Of a stretch of 64,000 nt of DNA, positions 22,360 to 32,492 are shown one piece after another. The notes under the pieces were generated by a model that made no database searches, had not been told where the DNA came from, and worked only from the letters and a program-made list of their open reading frames with translations. Every line of letters begins with the position of its first letter. The stretch's first letter is position 1. A program made the translations under genes and the position numbers. Origin of the DNA: Blepharisma japonicum (lineage: Eukaryota > Ciliophora > Heterotrichea > Heterotrichida > Blepharismidae); the NCBI GenBank assembly GCA_949751835.1, contig CATKHK010000003.1, positions 310,001-374,000 on the forward strand, given 5' to 3'.

Positions 22360-24387
22360 TTAATTTAAGTTCTTACTCACGTCATCAATCCTGGTCTGAA
22401 TTTTTTTGACAAAATCAGCATTTTCTCCATACAAGCCAACAAAAAACTCTTTTCCTTTTTTGAAATTTTCTAATGCTTTTGCTTTATCTCCTTTCAGCTC
22501 ATAGACTTCTCCAACAAGAATGTATCCACCTCCATAATAAGGGTGCTTGTCTCCATAAACTTGCAAATAAATATCTTTTCCTAGGTTGTGGTATTCAATT
22601 GCTTTATCCCAATTTTTTAAAGCTCTATGATCAAATGCAAGATTATTGTAAGATAGCCCAACCATGAAATCTCTTTCCCCAAATACAGACCTTCTGATCT
22701 CTAATGCATATTCATGCTCCTTTATTGCAGCTTCAACTTTTCCTACCCTTCTGTAAGCATCTGCCACTAGGTCAATATACGTAGAACTTGATGGGTGTTC
22801 TCTTCCTAGAGTTTTTGCATTCATATCAATAGCTTTATTAAACTCCTCAATAGCTTCTTGTAATTTCCCCCACTTTTCATATAAAATTCCTATATGTGCA
22901 TAAGTGTTTGCAATAGCTGGATGTATGGTTCCAAGATTCCGATTTTTCAGTTCAAGGGTTCTCTGATAAGCAGCTAAGGATTCTTCGAATTTTCCCTGAT
23001 CTCTGTATAGTAGCCCTATCGTGGACAGGCAAGAGTCTAAAACGGACTCATCCTCAAGCTTTCCTCCTTCTAGCATTTGTTTAGCTTCTATCAAAAAAGA
23101 CTCAGCTTGATCATATTCTCCTTTAGAATGATAAACAGAGCCAAGCCCTGTAAGAGTTGTAGCGATATCTTCAGCGCTAAGCTTTGCAGCTCTTTTGATA
23201 TCTAAAGCTTTTTGGGCGAATTCTATAGCTTTTTCAAAATCTTTACTATCATGAGCATCTGCCGACAAATTATCATAGCAAATTGCCATATCTTTAGTAT
23301 TTTCATTTTGGAGAGTTTTCAATATTTCGTAAGACTTAGCGAACCAGCTCTTCCCAGACCTTGTATCTCCCATCATTCTGCAGTTCTGTCCAATATGATT
23401 ATAATAATAAGCCAAAGCTCTTTCATTATCACCTGCAAGTTCTCTAACAATTTCTGCTCCTTTTTCGAACGCTTCTTCCGATTTTTTGGTATTGTTTATC
23501 TCTTTGTGGAAAAATCCAAGTTTTTTATAAAGCTCTATAACACTATCGTCAGGCTTTCCTAAGCTATACTTAATACTTATAGCACGCTCTAAAGCTTGAA
23601 TGCCCTCTGGAAATTCTTCAGCACTCCAATGTGCTAATGCTAAATACTGATCAATCTCTGCACATTCATTAGAAATTGGTCCGCTGACATTTTCAAAAAT
23701 CTTTCTGGATTTTTTAAAGCTTTTAATAGCCTCAGTTGGCTTGTATTTCATCCCAGAGACATGGCCACGATTTTCATAATAAATAGCGACATTTTCATCG
23801 TTGCTTTCAAGCTGTGTTTCCATAAAAGGCAAAGCTTTTTGCAAATAATCATATGCTTCTTCAATGTTGTCAGTAAGTCTATGAATTGTTGCTATGTTGT
23901 TGTTAATTATAGCGACTTCTCTGCTAGCTTCCCCGTACTTTTCCTTTGCAACTTCTAAAGCCTTTTGAAAGTATTTAATAGCATTTTCAGCATCTTCTAG
24001 ATCTTGGTAAGTGTGGGCTAGGTTCATGTAGGCAACTTCGAATTCGTCAGGACTAAGTTCTTGTTGCATTTCTGCGATTTTTATTGCTTTCTCGAAATAC
24101 AATACAGCTTTGGAAGGATCGTCTCTTTCTCTGTAGGCAGCACCAAGCTCATTATAAGGCAGAATTAGATTTGGGCTGGATTCTCCTTGCTCTTCTTCTA
24201 GCTGGGCTACTTTTAGCTGAAGTCCTTCAATAGATTTGGACTCTGTAACAAAAGGTCTTATTGGATTAAAGGAGATAAATCTAGTTTGGAAAGGTAGAGG
24301 AGACCTGATTTGCAAAGGCTGGAAAGATCTGGTGGTAGATCTAGAAACTATTACTCTTCCTAATCTACACAAAGATCTGAGGACCAT
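22360..24387 (-). CDS. TPR repeat protein 1, mitochondrial-type leader
   Basis: 675 residues. The first 45 are rich in Arg, Ser and Phe without acids (MVLRSLCRLGRVIVSRSTTR), the pattern of a mitochondrial presequence. From about residue 75 to the end the protein is a run of kinesin-light-chain-type tetratricopeptide repeats of about 42 residues, with motifs such as YNELGAAYRERDDPSKAVLYF, AYMNLAHTYQDLEDAENAIKYF and NTYAHIGILYEKWGKLQEAI. TPR arrays are protein-binding scaffolds. It is the best-preserved member of a local family of three genes and one fragment on the same strand. All Trp codons are TGG, unlike paralogue 3, so it may be more strongly expressed. Confidence 0.9.
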   Translation of the reverse strand: MVLRSLCRLGRVIVSRSTTRSFQPLQIRSPLPFQTRFISFNPIRPFVTESKSIEGLQLKVAQLEEEQGESSPNLILPYNELGAAYRERDDPSKAVLYFEKAIKIAEMQQELSPDEFEVAYMNLAHTYQDLEDAENAIKYFQKALEVAKEKYGEASREVAIINNNIATIHRLTDNIEEAYDYLQKALPFMETQLESNDENVAIYYENRGHVSGMKYKPTEAIKSFKKSRKIFENVSGPISNECAEIDQYLALAHWSAEEFPEGIQALERAISIKYSLGKPDDSVIELYKKLGFFHKEINNTKKSEEAFEKGAEIVRELAGDNERALAYYYNHIGQNCRMMGDTRSGKSWFAKSYEILKTLQNENTKDMAICYDNLSADAHDSKDFEKAIEFAQKALDIKRAAKLSAEDIATTLTGLGSVYHSKGEYDQAESFLIEAKQMLEGGKLEDESVLDSCLSTIGLLYRDQGKFEESLAAYQRTLELKNRNLGTIHPAIANTYAHIGILYEKWGKLQEAIEEFNKAIDMNAKTLGREHPSSSTYIDLVADAYRRVGKVEAAIKEHEYALEIRRSVFGERDFMVGLSYNNLAFDHRALKNWDKAIEYHNLGKDIYLQVYGDKHPYYGGGYILVGEVYELKGDKAKALENFKKGKEFFVGLYGENADFVKKIQTRIDDVSKNLN

Positions 24388-24679
24388 TTTATTATTATAA
24401 TTTGTGAAAGGATATTTTACCCTGGAAGTTCAAGGATTTTGCGTATTTAGATGGAATTTATGAAATTTCCTTGAATGATTATAATAATTTATGTTTTCTA
24501 ATTGCTAAAATTATAGCTGCTGATAATATAACGTTAAACACAAATTATTTTAAATTTTTCATTTCAAATTTATTTCATTTTGCTAGTTTTGAATTATCTA
24601 TTGCTTATAAACAGTTTTTTACAGTATATATATCGCCATTTATCATGTTTTTAAAAATTAGTTCATTACTTTTCTAAAA

Positions 24680-26647
24680 CTATGCTTTTCCACTTAGCTC
24701 CAGAATTTTTAATCGAATTCTATCAGATTTGGTAGGATTATTTGCAAAAATAGGCAGAGATTTTTGAAAATAATCAATTGCTGCATTTTTATTCCCGATC
24801 TTCTCATATAGATCTCCAATGAGCAAATAGCTTCTTCCAACATGATCATCCTTATCTCCATAATTCTCTAAATCTTTCTGTAGCCCTTTTTCAAAATATT
24901 CCAATGCTTTATCAAATTTTCCCATATCGCTATATGTCCTTGCAAGTAATTGACAAATCGTTCCTATTTCTGGGTCTTTCTTACCAACTAGGGCATTTCT
25001 CATATCAATGGCTAATTCATACGCTTTTACTTTTTTCTCTAATTCTCTTAATTCTCCGAACATCTCTGCTAATATTAATAAATATTCGGAGTTGGGTACG
25101 TTATTATTATTGCCTAAAGCTTGAGCGTTTATTTCAATGGCTTTCATCATACTTTCAATACCTTTTTCGATTTTACCCCAACTTTTATATAAAATCCCTA
25201 ATGATGCATGTTCTGCTGCAACATCTGAATGAATTTTTCCTGAAATTTGAGACCGTAACATAATGATCTCTATTCTTGCGGCTTCACACTCTGAAAATCT
25301 TTTTTGGACTTCAAATATTTTAGCAAGAGTATTTAAACATAAAAGTATCTTTTCCTTATCAGAATTTTCTTGATCTAATATTTCTAGTGCTTGTAAAGTG
25401 TATTTTTCAGATTTTTCATAATCATTTTTAGTGAAGAAGGCATGCCCTAAAATAATCCAGTTTTGTATAAAATTCTTTTGAGCCATTCCAAAGTTATGTT
25501 TAATCTTCAATGCTCTTTGGGTGCAGTCAATAACTTTATCAAATTCTGAATATTTATTTGCTACATCTGATAAAACTTCATAATAAGTAGCAACCTCTAA
25601 TGCTGCTTGGTCAGGGACCTTTTGTATTGCTATTAGCGATTTTTCGTATAATTTTCTAGAAGTCTCATGCTCATTTGCAGCATTAAAATTCTGAATGAGA
25701 AACACATAAAATTTAACTAATTCTAAGCTATCTATTCCATGCATATAGGTAATAGCGGCGGCTGCTTTATTTATGATTTCTTCAATAGCATTTTTATCTC
25801 CTATTTCTTTATATAGCAAAGCGAATTTTATATAAACATCAATATCATATATCTTTAAGCGTTCTCCTATATTAATAGCATCTTGAAAGTATCTTTCAGA
25901 TTCTCTTAAGTCGCCTATTTTCCAATAATCCATTGCGATAAGTTTATTAACCATAGCGATTTCTATAGTAAAGTGCCCCAACTTGTTTTCCAATATTTTT
26001 TTACATTTTTTAAAATCTTCGATTGCTCTTCTACGATTATTTTTGACACCGTAATGAATCCCAGAATGGAGAAAATAATGTGCAACCTTTGTATCATAGC
26101 TGTCTAATTGTGTCTCCATGTAAGCTGAAGCTGAGATTAAGGCTTGTTCGGCCTTTTCTTTGTCTGCATTTATATTATAAAGTGGTATTAAGTCTGTCAA
26201 TGTTGATGCTACTTCTTTGCTTTGCTTGCCGAATACATTTTGTTCGATTTTCAAAGCTTTTTCATACCATTCTATTGATTTTTTAGGGGATTTAGAGACC
26301 CGATGTAGATCTCCTAATTTAAGATATTCAGCTCTAAGATTAGGATGAGATAACCCAAACTTATTTTCCAAAATTTTTACAGCTTTTTCAAAGTAAACTA
26401 TAGATTGGTTCAGGTCTCCTTTTTCAATATAGAAAAGTCCAAGTTTTTTATATAAATCTATTAAAGTCGTTGCATCTTCTTCTTTTTCGGCTAGGGTAAC
26501 TTTAGATAAGAGATCATCAATTTGGTTGAATTGTGAAGAAAACAGCCTGGTATGTTGATAATTGCCAAATAAATATCTTTTATTGGTGATCTTGAAACAG
26601 TAACTCAAAACTAAACCTTTTGATATTTTGTTCAAAAAGCGGAACAT
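24680..26647 (-). CDS. TPR repeat protein 2, mitochondrial-type leader
   Basis: 655 residues, colinear with TPR protein 1: a basic, Phe/Arg-rich leader (MFRFLNKISKGLVLSYCFKI, then RLFSSQF) and TPR repeats from about residue 60 to 645 (LIDLYKKLGLFYIEKGDLNQ, ISYRKALKIE-type units, AEHASLGILYKSWGKIEKG). Many positions differ from protein 1, so the duplication is old compared with the block duplications nearby. The gap to TPR gene 1 is 292 bp. The same helical repeat layout suggests the same kind of scaffold role, in mitochondria if the leader is real. Confidence 0.88.
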   Translation of the reverse strand: MFRFLNKISKGLVLSYCFKITNKRYLFGNYQHTRLFSSQFNQIDDLLSKVTLAEKEEDATTLIDLYKKLGLFYIEKGDLNQSIVYFEKAVKILENKFGLSHPNLRAEYLKLGDLHRVSKSPKKSIEWYEKALKIEQNVFGKQSKEVASTLTDLIPLYNINADKEKAEQALISASAYMETQLDSYDTKVAHYFLHSGIHYGVKNNRRRAIEDFKKCKKILENKLGHFTIEIAMVNKLIAMDYWKIGDLRESERYFQDAINIGERLKIYDIDVYIKFALLYKEIGDKNAIEEIINKAAAAITYMHGIDSLELVKFYVFLIQNFNAANEHETSRKLYEKSLIAIQKVPDQAALEVATYYEVLSDVANKYSEFDKVIDCTQRALKIKHNFGMAQKNFIQNWIILGHAFFTKNDYEKSEKYTLQALEILDQENSDKEKILLCLNTLAKIFEVQKRFSECEAARIEIIMLRSQISGKIHSDVAAEHASLGILYKSWGKIEKGIESMMKAIEINAQALGNNNNVPNSEYLLILAEMFGELRELEKKVKAYELAIDMRNALVGKKDPEIGTICQLLARTYSDMGKFDKALEYFEKGLQKDLENYGDKDDHVGRSYLLIGDLYEKIGNKNAAIDYFQKSLPIFANNPTKSDRIRLKILELSGKA

Positions 26648-27108
26648 AAAATTTATTTTTAATTGGAAAAATTATTAAGTGAAATTAAGAATTCAGTTAA
26701 CAAAATAGTTACATGAAATCATAAAAAAAATAATAGCTACTAATACGCAATGATTCAGCGTTTGTATATGTTGAATTAAAAAATCAAAGCCGCAAAAAAA
26801 TATTTTTACTGACTTTAATTCAAATTTTAATTTTGCCTTTAATGCTAACTAACTCTTAAATTTTATCTTACACGATCACAAAAACTACTTTTTTTCTAAA
26901 ACTCCAAAGTGCTGCTTTAAATCCTTTTTCTTATATAATTCTTAAAGCATACTTATAAATTTAAATATATAGTTTTTTCAAATATTTACAATTAGAATTG
27001 TTTAGAATTTCCCTATTTAAAATAGCAAGCCAAAATATCCTGCTTTCTCTTTAATTGGACAATAATAAAATCCTTATATTTTCATTTTTACAGATATTAT
27101 GCTTGGCT
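26648..27108. other. Intergenic, nothing recognised
   Basis: 461 bp upstream of TPR gene 2, AT-rich, no frame of note. It ends at the left arm of the palindrome. Confidence 0.5.
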
Positions 27109-27256
27109 ATAATTGTTTATAGTGCTGCACGAGTGACGCTTTTTCCACTCTAGAAAATATTTTCACTTGTGCAATCTGTATAGTGGCCCAATCCCAATGT
27201 GAAATATTTTCCTTGTATGAAAAAAATGCCCCTCGTTCAGCACTATAAACAATTAT
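27109..27256. mobile_element. 148-bp imperfect palindrome, MITE- or IES-like
   Basis: The outer 19 bases are perfect inverted copies: ATAATTGTTTATAGTGCTG at the left and its reverse complement at 27238-27256. Pairing continues inward imperfectly for about 45 more bases per arm (for example AGAAAATATTTTCAC against GGAAAATATTTCAC), leaving a loop of about 20 bases. The element has no coding capacity. Its shape fits a palindromic MITE or an internal eliminated sequence left in the macronuclear genome, both known from Blepharisma germline work. A truncated relative (right half only) lies at about 29986-30068, where the outer left arm is missing. TA dinucleotides flank both ends, so the exact target duplication cannot be fixed. 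Confidence 0.6.
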
Positions 27257-27416
27257 GTAAGTGATTATTAACCATGAAAACAACTTAAATTTATTTTTCT
27301 CAAACACTCAACAAAAAACCTAACTTTAATTCAGTATAAATTTTTATTGCTACAGTAAGAATTAAATAAATTTATAATTTCTTTTGATTAATAAAAGCTA
27401 ATTGAATTATTCGTTG

Positions 27417-27702
27417 CTCTCTTTGCTAAGTTTCTCAATTTTAGTTCTCAATCGAGTTACTCTTTCTTCCATACCCGGCAATTCTACAAAAACTTGCTCT
27501 GCTTTTTTATAACTATCAATCGCAGCATCTTTATCCCCTTTTACATCGTATAGAGAACCAAAATTAATATACCCTATCCCAATCATGGTATCTTTATCTC
27601 CAACAGTGTATAAATAGCTCTTTAAACCTTTTCATAAAACTCAGAAGCTTTATCCCACTCTCTTAATTCTTTATAAACATCTGCAAGTGCATAATAAAAT
27701 AA
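27417..27702 (-). pseudogene. 3' fragment of a TPR gene
   Basis: Nearly identical to the last 290 bases of TPR gene 3 (30224-30515), including the stop and 3' flank. One T is missing in the run near 27628, which breaks the frame, and the similarity ends abruptly at about 27702, where transporter-like sequence begins. It is therefore a dead 3' fragment created by duplication. Confidence 0.88.
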
Positions 27703-27717
27703 CCAAAAATGCTCCTC

Positions 27718-27956
27718 AAATCTATCAAAACTCGAATATTTTCTTTTTCAGCTGGTTTTTTATTTTACTTTTGAATCTCAAGGTAAAATCTTAATTCATA
27801 TAAACGAAAAATTTGGCCTTTCAAGACTTCTCTATATTAGCTATGTTTTCGACTCAATCTTATCAAGAACTCTAATTTTGATTGCATTTTTACTTTCAGA
27901 TGTCACAGGAATAATCCTATTTTTCTTCGGCAGAAGCCTTCAAGGATTATGTGAAG
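27718..27956 (+). pseudogene. Exon-2 fragment of the MFS-like transporter
   Basis: Copies 16805-17042 almost base for base. That interval is exactly exon 2 of the transporter: similarity begins at the first exon base (ATCTATCAAAAC) and ends one base beyond the exon end. A single-base deletion (GGATTTTTT to GGTTTTTT) destroys the frame. Neither flanking 15-nt intron is present. The fragment is on the same strand relative to its neighbours as in the intact unit. Confidence 0.85.
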
Positions 27957-27985
27957 GAACCCTTGAACTAGGAAATAAAGATGGA

Positions 27986-28860
27986 ATCCATATGAAATTT
28001 AATTTTCCTAATATGACTTCAAGAAATTTAGCTTATAAGAAATACCTTCCCCAGAGATTTTTATTTCTTTGAGTAATTTAGAGCCATTTCTTATAAAAAG
28101 CGAGGAATAATAATTTATTGACTGTGTTGGTTGGAAAATTACAGTCCCAACAATAGCTACACTATGAGGAGATACAATAACTCCTTCAAGTTTTTTCAAA
28201 AAAAAACGGAAATTCAACAGATTTTTCCCCAATTATTTCTTTTGCAGCTATAACTTCATCATAGTTATTGCTCCCATATCCTAGTTCGCTCATAATTTTT
28301 CCATATAAACTTGCGTTTTCTGGCATACACTTAGTTTTGAAGGATTTCTTTTTGTCAGAGTTTTTATTATTTCAATTTCATTGTTTTTATCGCATTCAGG
28401 AGAAATTGATGAATTTTCAAATTCGTCTTCTTCATTATTCATTCTTGCATCGCTTTATATTTTCATTAAAATTTACAGGAACTAAAAATAATTCAATAAG
28501 CAACTACTCATTTGAATTATTTTCAAATTCTATATTTTTCTCGATTTGATGCTCGATATAGACATCTCCCATATCTAATTCTGAGTAAATCTTATTGATT
28601 TTAAGTTTTTCTTAAGCCTGTTATCTTTAGAATTTTGCTTTGACAAATATTTTTGGAAATAGGCTAGAAGGGCTTTCAAACACATCTAATCAATAATATT
28701 TCAGCCAATTCGGCAAATTTTCAAAAATTTCGCGAATTGAATAATTATTTATTTTTGATTTTCGAATTTTTGGCTTGTTGTTTATTGCTACATTTAATAG
28801 GATACAGCAATGAATTTGATTCATTAAGATGAATAAAGGGTCAAGGGGATTTAGAGCCCT
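27986..28860 (-). pseudogene. Broken copy of the TMEM131-like gene
   Basis: Similar to about 19140-20055 (N-terminal half of the TMEM131-like gene). It carries frameshifts (extra A in the poly-A run near 28200; deletions near 28330, 28440 and 28590) and lacks the 3' half including the membrane segment. Only a 74-codon piece near 28008-28232 is still open. Similarity stops at GATTTAGAGC, about 28857, where about 228 bases of the source, including the original start codon, are missing. Confidence 0.88.
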
Positions 28861-28936
28861 AATCAGTTACAGACATTTAATAAAAGCATTAAGGACATTT
28901 ATTACAAGAATAATTTTTACAAAAGCAAACTACGCT

Positions 28937-29668
28937 TTAAATTCTATGGATGTTGCTTGCCTGGAATGTATTGTATTTCATCATGAATTTTTTTACGCCT
29001 GGCGTGCCATCCCCAGCTTCTTGACTGCTAATCAACACTTCACGAGTTTCCATACTTTTAATTGTAATCGTCTTCTTTTGATCAGGCCTCGTTCCATAAG
29101 ATAAATCTGCAGTCAAAGTCATTGAGGTGTTATTCTTCACATCAACTCTATACTCCTCTGTTTCCTTTTTCACTACATTAATGTCGAAGATCCCATAATC
29201 AAAAATTTCGCTACAATCTTCATCTCCAAGTTTGGCTACAAACCAAAAGGTGCAGGTTGATAATAAAGCATTCAAAGGAACCTGAACTTTTATTTCAATT
29301 GTGGTATGTGGCCTAATTGATTTTATTCTTCTCAGAAGAAGAAGAGGAGATAACATGCTTTCAAAGTACAGATCAATGTCGTTCTCAACCTTTGATGAGT
29401 GACTTGCGATTTTAATGGCATAAGTTGAGCCTTCTTGTGGGACTACTGATTTGATTTCAAGTTCTTTAGGCTTTTTGCTCATTCTAACCCCTTCTTGGAC
29501 CTTTACTGGGATTTCTATATAATAAGGCTCAATCGCAATACTTAATCCTGCATTTATATCTTCAATTATTTGAGATATTTCGTCGAGGTCTCTATTAATT
29601 GTTCCGATTACAGCTGCGCCGTCTCCTTCAGCTCCCATGTCTGCAATAGAAATTAGAAAATCTTCCAT
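28937..29668 (-). CDS. Shortened paralogue of the 477-residue unknown
   Basis: 243 residues, intact from ATG to TAA. The first eight codons match the start of the 477-residue gene, and from residue 10 on it matches residues 248-477. A 711-base deletion between two TCTCC sites removed 237 codons exactly in frame. The C-terminal beta-rich domain is well kept, with scattered conservative changes and one small insertion (GDGTPGVKK for GDGEKK). Its upstream region is also duplicated, so it may be expressed. It could be a functional short form or a young pseudogene that happens to stay open. Confidence 0.6.
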   Translation of the reverse strand: MEDFLISIADMGAEGDGAAVIGTINRDLDEISQIIEDINAGLSIAIEPYYIEIPVKVQEGVRMSKKPKELEIKSVVPQEGSTYAIKIASHSSKVENDIDLYFESMLSPLLLLRRIKSIRPHTTIEIKVQVPLNALLSTCTFWFVAKLGDEDCSEIFDYGIFDINVVKKETEEYRVDVKNNTSMTLTADLSYGTRPDQKKTITIKSMETREVLISSQEAGDGTPGVKKFMMKYNTFQASNIHRI

Positions 29669-29689
29669 TAAAAGTTGATCAAGTCTCTA

Positions 29690-29985
29690 CAAAATTTGTG
29701 TAATGAAATGAATTATATTTAATATTAAATAATAAAATTTATAAAAAAGCCAGTAGCATAGAATTACATTTAACTTATTTTAAGATAATTTTATAGCTAT
29801 AATTTATTTATTTCAAATGATTTTAGCTTAAAATGTTGTCAGCTAGAGAAAAATATGATATTTATCATGTTGAGAATTTTGGAAAATCAAATAATCGCTT
29901 TTATTTTCAGTATTAATTTTATTTGTTGATTTCTGATATCTATATAAAATTTAAACCATCCGGTTAGCTCAGACTTTGGCATAAT
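29690..29985. repeat. Duplicated promoter-side spacer
   Basis: Strong similarity to 21890-22205, the region upstream of the 477-residue gene. It marks the right part of the duplicated block and ends inside GGCATAATTGC, where sequence from the palindrome/TPR-flank block takes over. Confidence 0.8.
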
Positions 29986-30223
29986 TGCAATCTGTATAAT
30001 GGCCCAAATCAATGTGAAAATCTTTTCCTGGCATGGAAAAAATGCCCCTCGTTCAGCACTATAAACAATTAGAGCAAGTGATTATTAACATGAAAACAAC
30101 TTAAATTTATATTTCTCAAACACTCAACAAAAAAGCTTACTTTTAATTAAGTATAAATTTTTATTGTTACAGTAAGTTTTAAATAAATTTGTAATTTCTT
30201 TTGATTAATAAAAGTTAATTGAA
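29986..30223. repeat. Duplicate of 27171-27416 (TPR 3' flank with half palindrome)
   Basis: Matches the loop and right arm of the palindrome and the following 3' flank of the TPR fragment with scattered differences and small indels. Together with 30224-30515 it forms the second copy of a block of about 530 bp. Confidence 0.8.
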
Positions 30224-32203
30224 TTATTCGTTGCTCTCTTTGCTAAGTTTCTCAATTTTAGTTCTCAATCGAGTTACTCTTTCTTCCATACCCGGCAGTT
30301 CTACAAAAACTTGCTCTGCTTTTTTATAACTATCAATCGCAGCATCTTTATCCCCTTTTACATCGTATAGAGAACCAAAATTAATATATCCTATCCCAAC
30401 CATGGTATCTTTATCTCCAACGGTGTATAAATAGCTCTGTAAACCTTTTTCATAGAACTCAGAAGCTTTATCCCACTCTCTTAATTCTTTATAAACATCT
30501 GCAAGTGCATAGTAAAATGCACCAATATATGGGTCTTGATCACCTAATATTTCTTTTCTAATATTTATGGCTTTTTTATGCTCAATTACTGCTTTATCAA
30601 ATTCTCCTTGAAGTCTATACACCTCACCCATGCTGCTATATACATCAGAATTAGGATAATTGTGTGGGCCCAATGCTTGATCATTTATTTCAATAGCCTT
30701 TTTATATGTATCAATGCTATCTTGTCATTTACCCCACAATTTATATGATGCTCCTAAATTAGTATACATTTGTGCTATTAATGGATGGATTTTTCCTATA
30801 ATTTCACATTTTAATTCAATACCTCGTTTTAAAAATTCAACTGATTCTGCATATCTTTTCATGTCTCGATACAAACAGCCAAGCCCAGATAAGCATTCTT
30901 CTAAAGTAATTTTATTATTATTATCGCCTTCTAGTAAATTTTTTGCTTGTAGAAGATATTCTTCAGCTTTTTCGTAATTTTTTAGATCATAATAAGCACT
31001 TCCGAGATAGAAATAATTAGGCATAGCGCCATATGGGATCATTCCAAGAATTGTCTTAATTGCTAGCGATTTTTGAGAGTATTCTATTGATTTTTCAAAC
31101 TCACGGGATACGTATGCATCGGCTGAGAAACTATCATACAATAAGCTAGCCTCATATGAATTTTGATAAGCAACTTTCTTTAAAGCTTCTAAGGACTTCG
31201 CAAATAATTTTCTGGATATCTCTTCACAACCAGACATTTTGAATTTTTGCGCCATTTCGTTATAAAATAGTGCTATATCTACGCTATTCCTTCCCTTTAA
31301 TTCTTCCGTAATTTTTGCTCCTTTGACACAAGCTTCTTCAGCTTCTCTATTGTTTCCTAATTCTTTACATATTAATGCTAATTTCTTTACAGGTTCAATA
31401 TCATATACCTTTAAGGTATCCCTTATACCAATAGCACTTTGTGCCCATCTTTTAGCTTCTGCAGGGCGTTTTGTTTCCCAATACTCCATAGCAAGTAGAT
31501 TATCAATGACAGCTATTTCAAGAGAAACTGATCCAGAAAGATTTTCAAATATTTTTCTACTTTTTGTATAATTGTCTATTGCAAGGTGATGGTTACTTTT
31601 TGATAAAGCAATATGACCAGAATAAAGAAAATAGACTGCAGCACCTCCATCAAAGCTATTTACTTTTGTCTTAAAATAATGAGAAGCAGTGGCCACGGCT
31701 TTTTCAGCTTTTTCAATATCATTATTCATGTGGTAGACTATTAACAAATCAGCTAATGTGTAAGCTACTTCTGAACTATGCTCTCCATGAAGATTTTTCT
31801 CAATTATTAAAGCTTTTTCATACCATTCAATTGATTTAACTGGCAATTTTAATTCTCTATAGTTATGGCCTAGGTGAATAAACTGCTCTACAAGCTTGGG
31901 ATATGTGGATCCTAAAACTTTTTCAGCAATTTTGGCCGATTTTTCATGGTATGTTGTAGATTCGTATAGATTTCCCCTTGCACTATAAGAAAACCCAAGC
32001 TGATTATATAGAGATATTAAATCCATCTGATTTTTTTCTTTTTCAGCTTTAGCAATTTTTGATCAAAGATCATCAGTGGAATTTGGATTAGAAGAAAATT
32101 GTCTAAATTGCTGAGAATTGTTAAAACCGCATTGTGATTCGATAGATCTCCAAAGAAGTCTTCAAGGTGCACCTTTACCGATTTTATTCAACAAGAGTAG
32201 CAT
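30224..32203 (-). CDS. TPR repeat protein 3
   Basis: A single frame of 659 residues with TGA read as Trp at 30725 and at three sites in the N-terminal 60 residues. The leader (MLLLLNKIGKGAPWRLLWRS) is basic and hydrophobic, again like a mitochondrial presequence. TPR units fill residues 75-640 (YNQLGFSYSARGNLYESTTY, MYTNLGASYKLWGKWQDSI, VYRLQGEFDKAVIEH). It is colinear with TPR proteins 1 and 2 but clearly diverged and, unlike them, uses TGA for Trp. It is the TPR member of the duplicated unit. The start at 32203 is the first ATG of the frame. Confidence 0.88.
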
Positions 32204-32492
32204 TTTATAACATATTTAATGGAAGAGATGGCTTTTGATCTAGGCCTTTATCAAAATATTAAATCTTGCTTATCTTTCTAATACTATACTTTAGCGCGCA
32301 TATTCCAAGTAAAAATGATAATAATTTAAAAATTACTATTTTTATAAAAATATCGCAATCATTATCCTTTTGATGCACGACAAATAATTGCAACTATTCA
32401 ATAGTTTAAATAAAAATTTATTTGAATTGCTATTATTATCTCTATCAATTATTTAAGCGTTAATTCATATAAATTATAATTATTCGATATTT

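Noticed and set aside
27107-27307. 66-codon minus-strand frame across the palindrome
   Set aside because: Runs through both arms of the inverted repeat and has no coding character.
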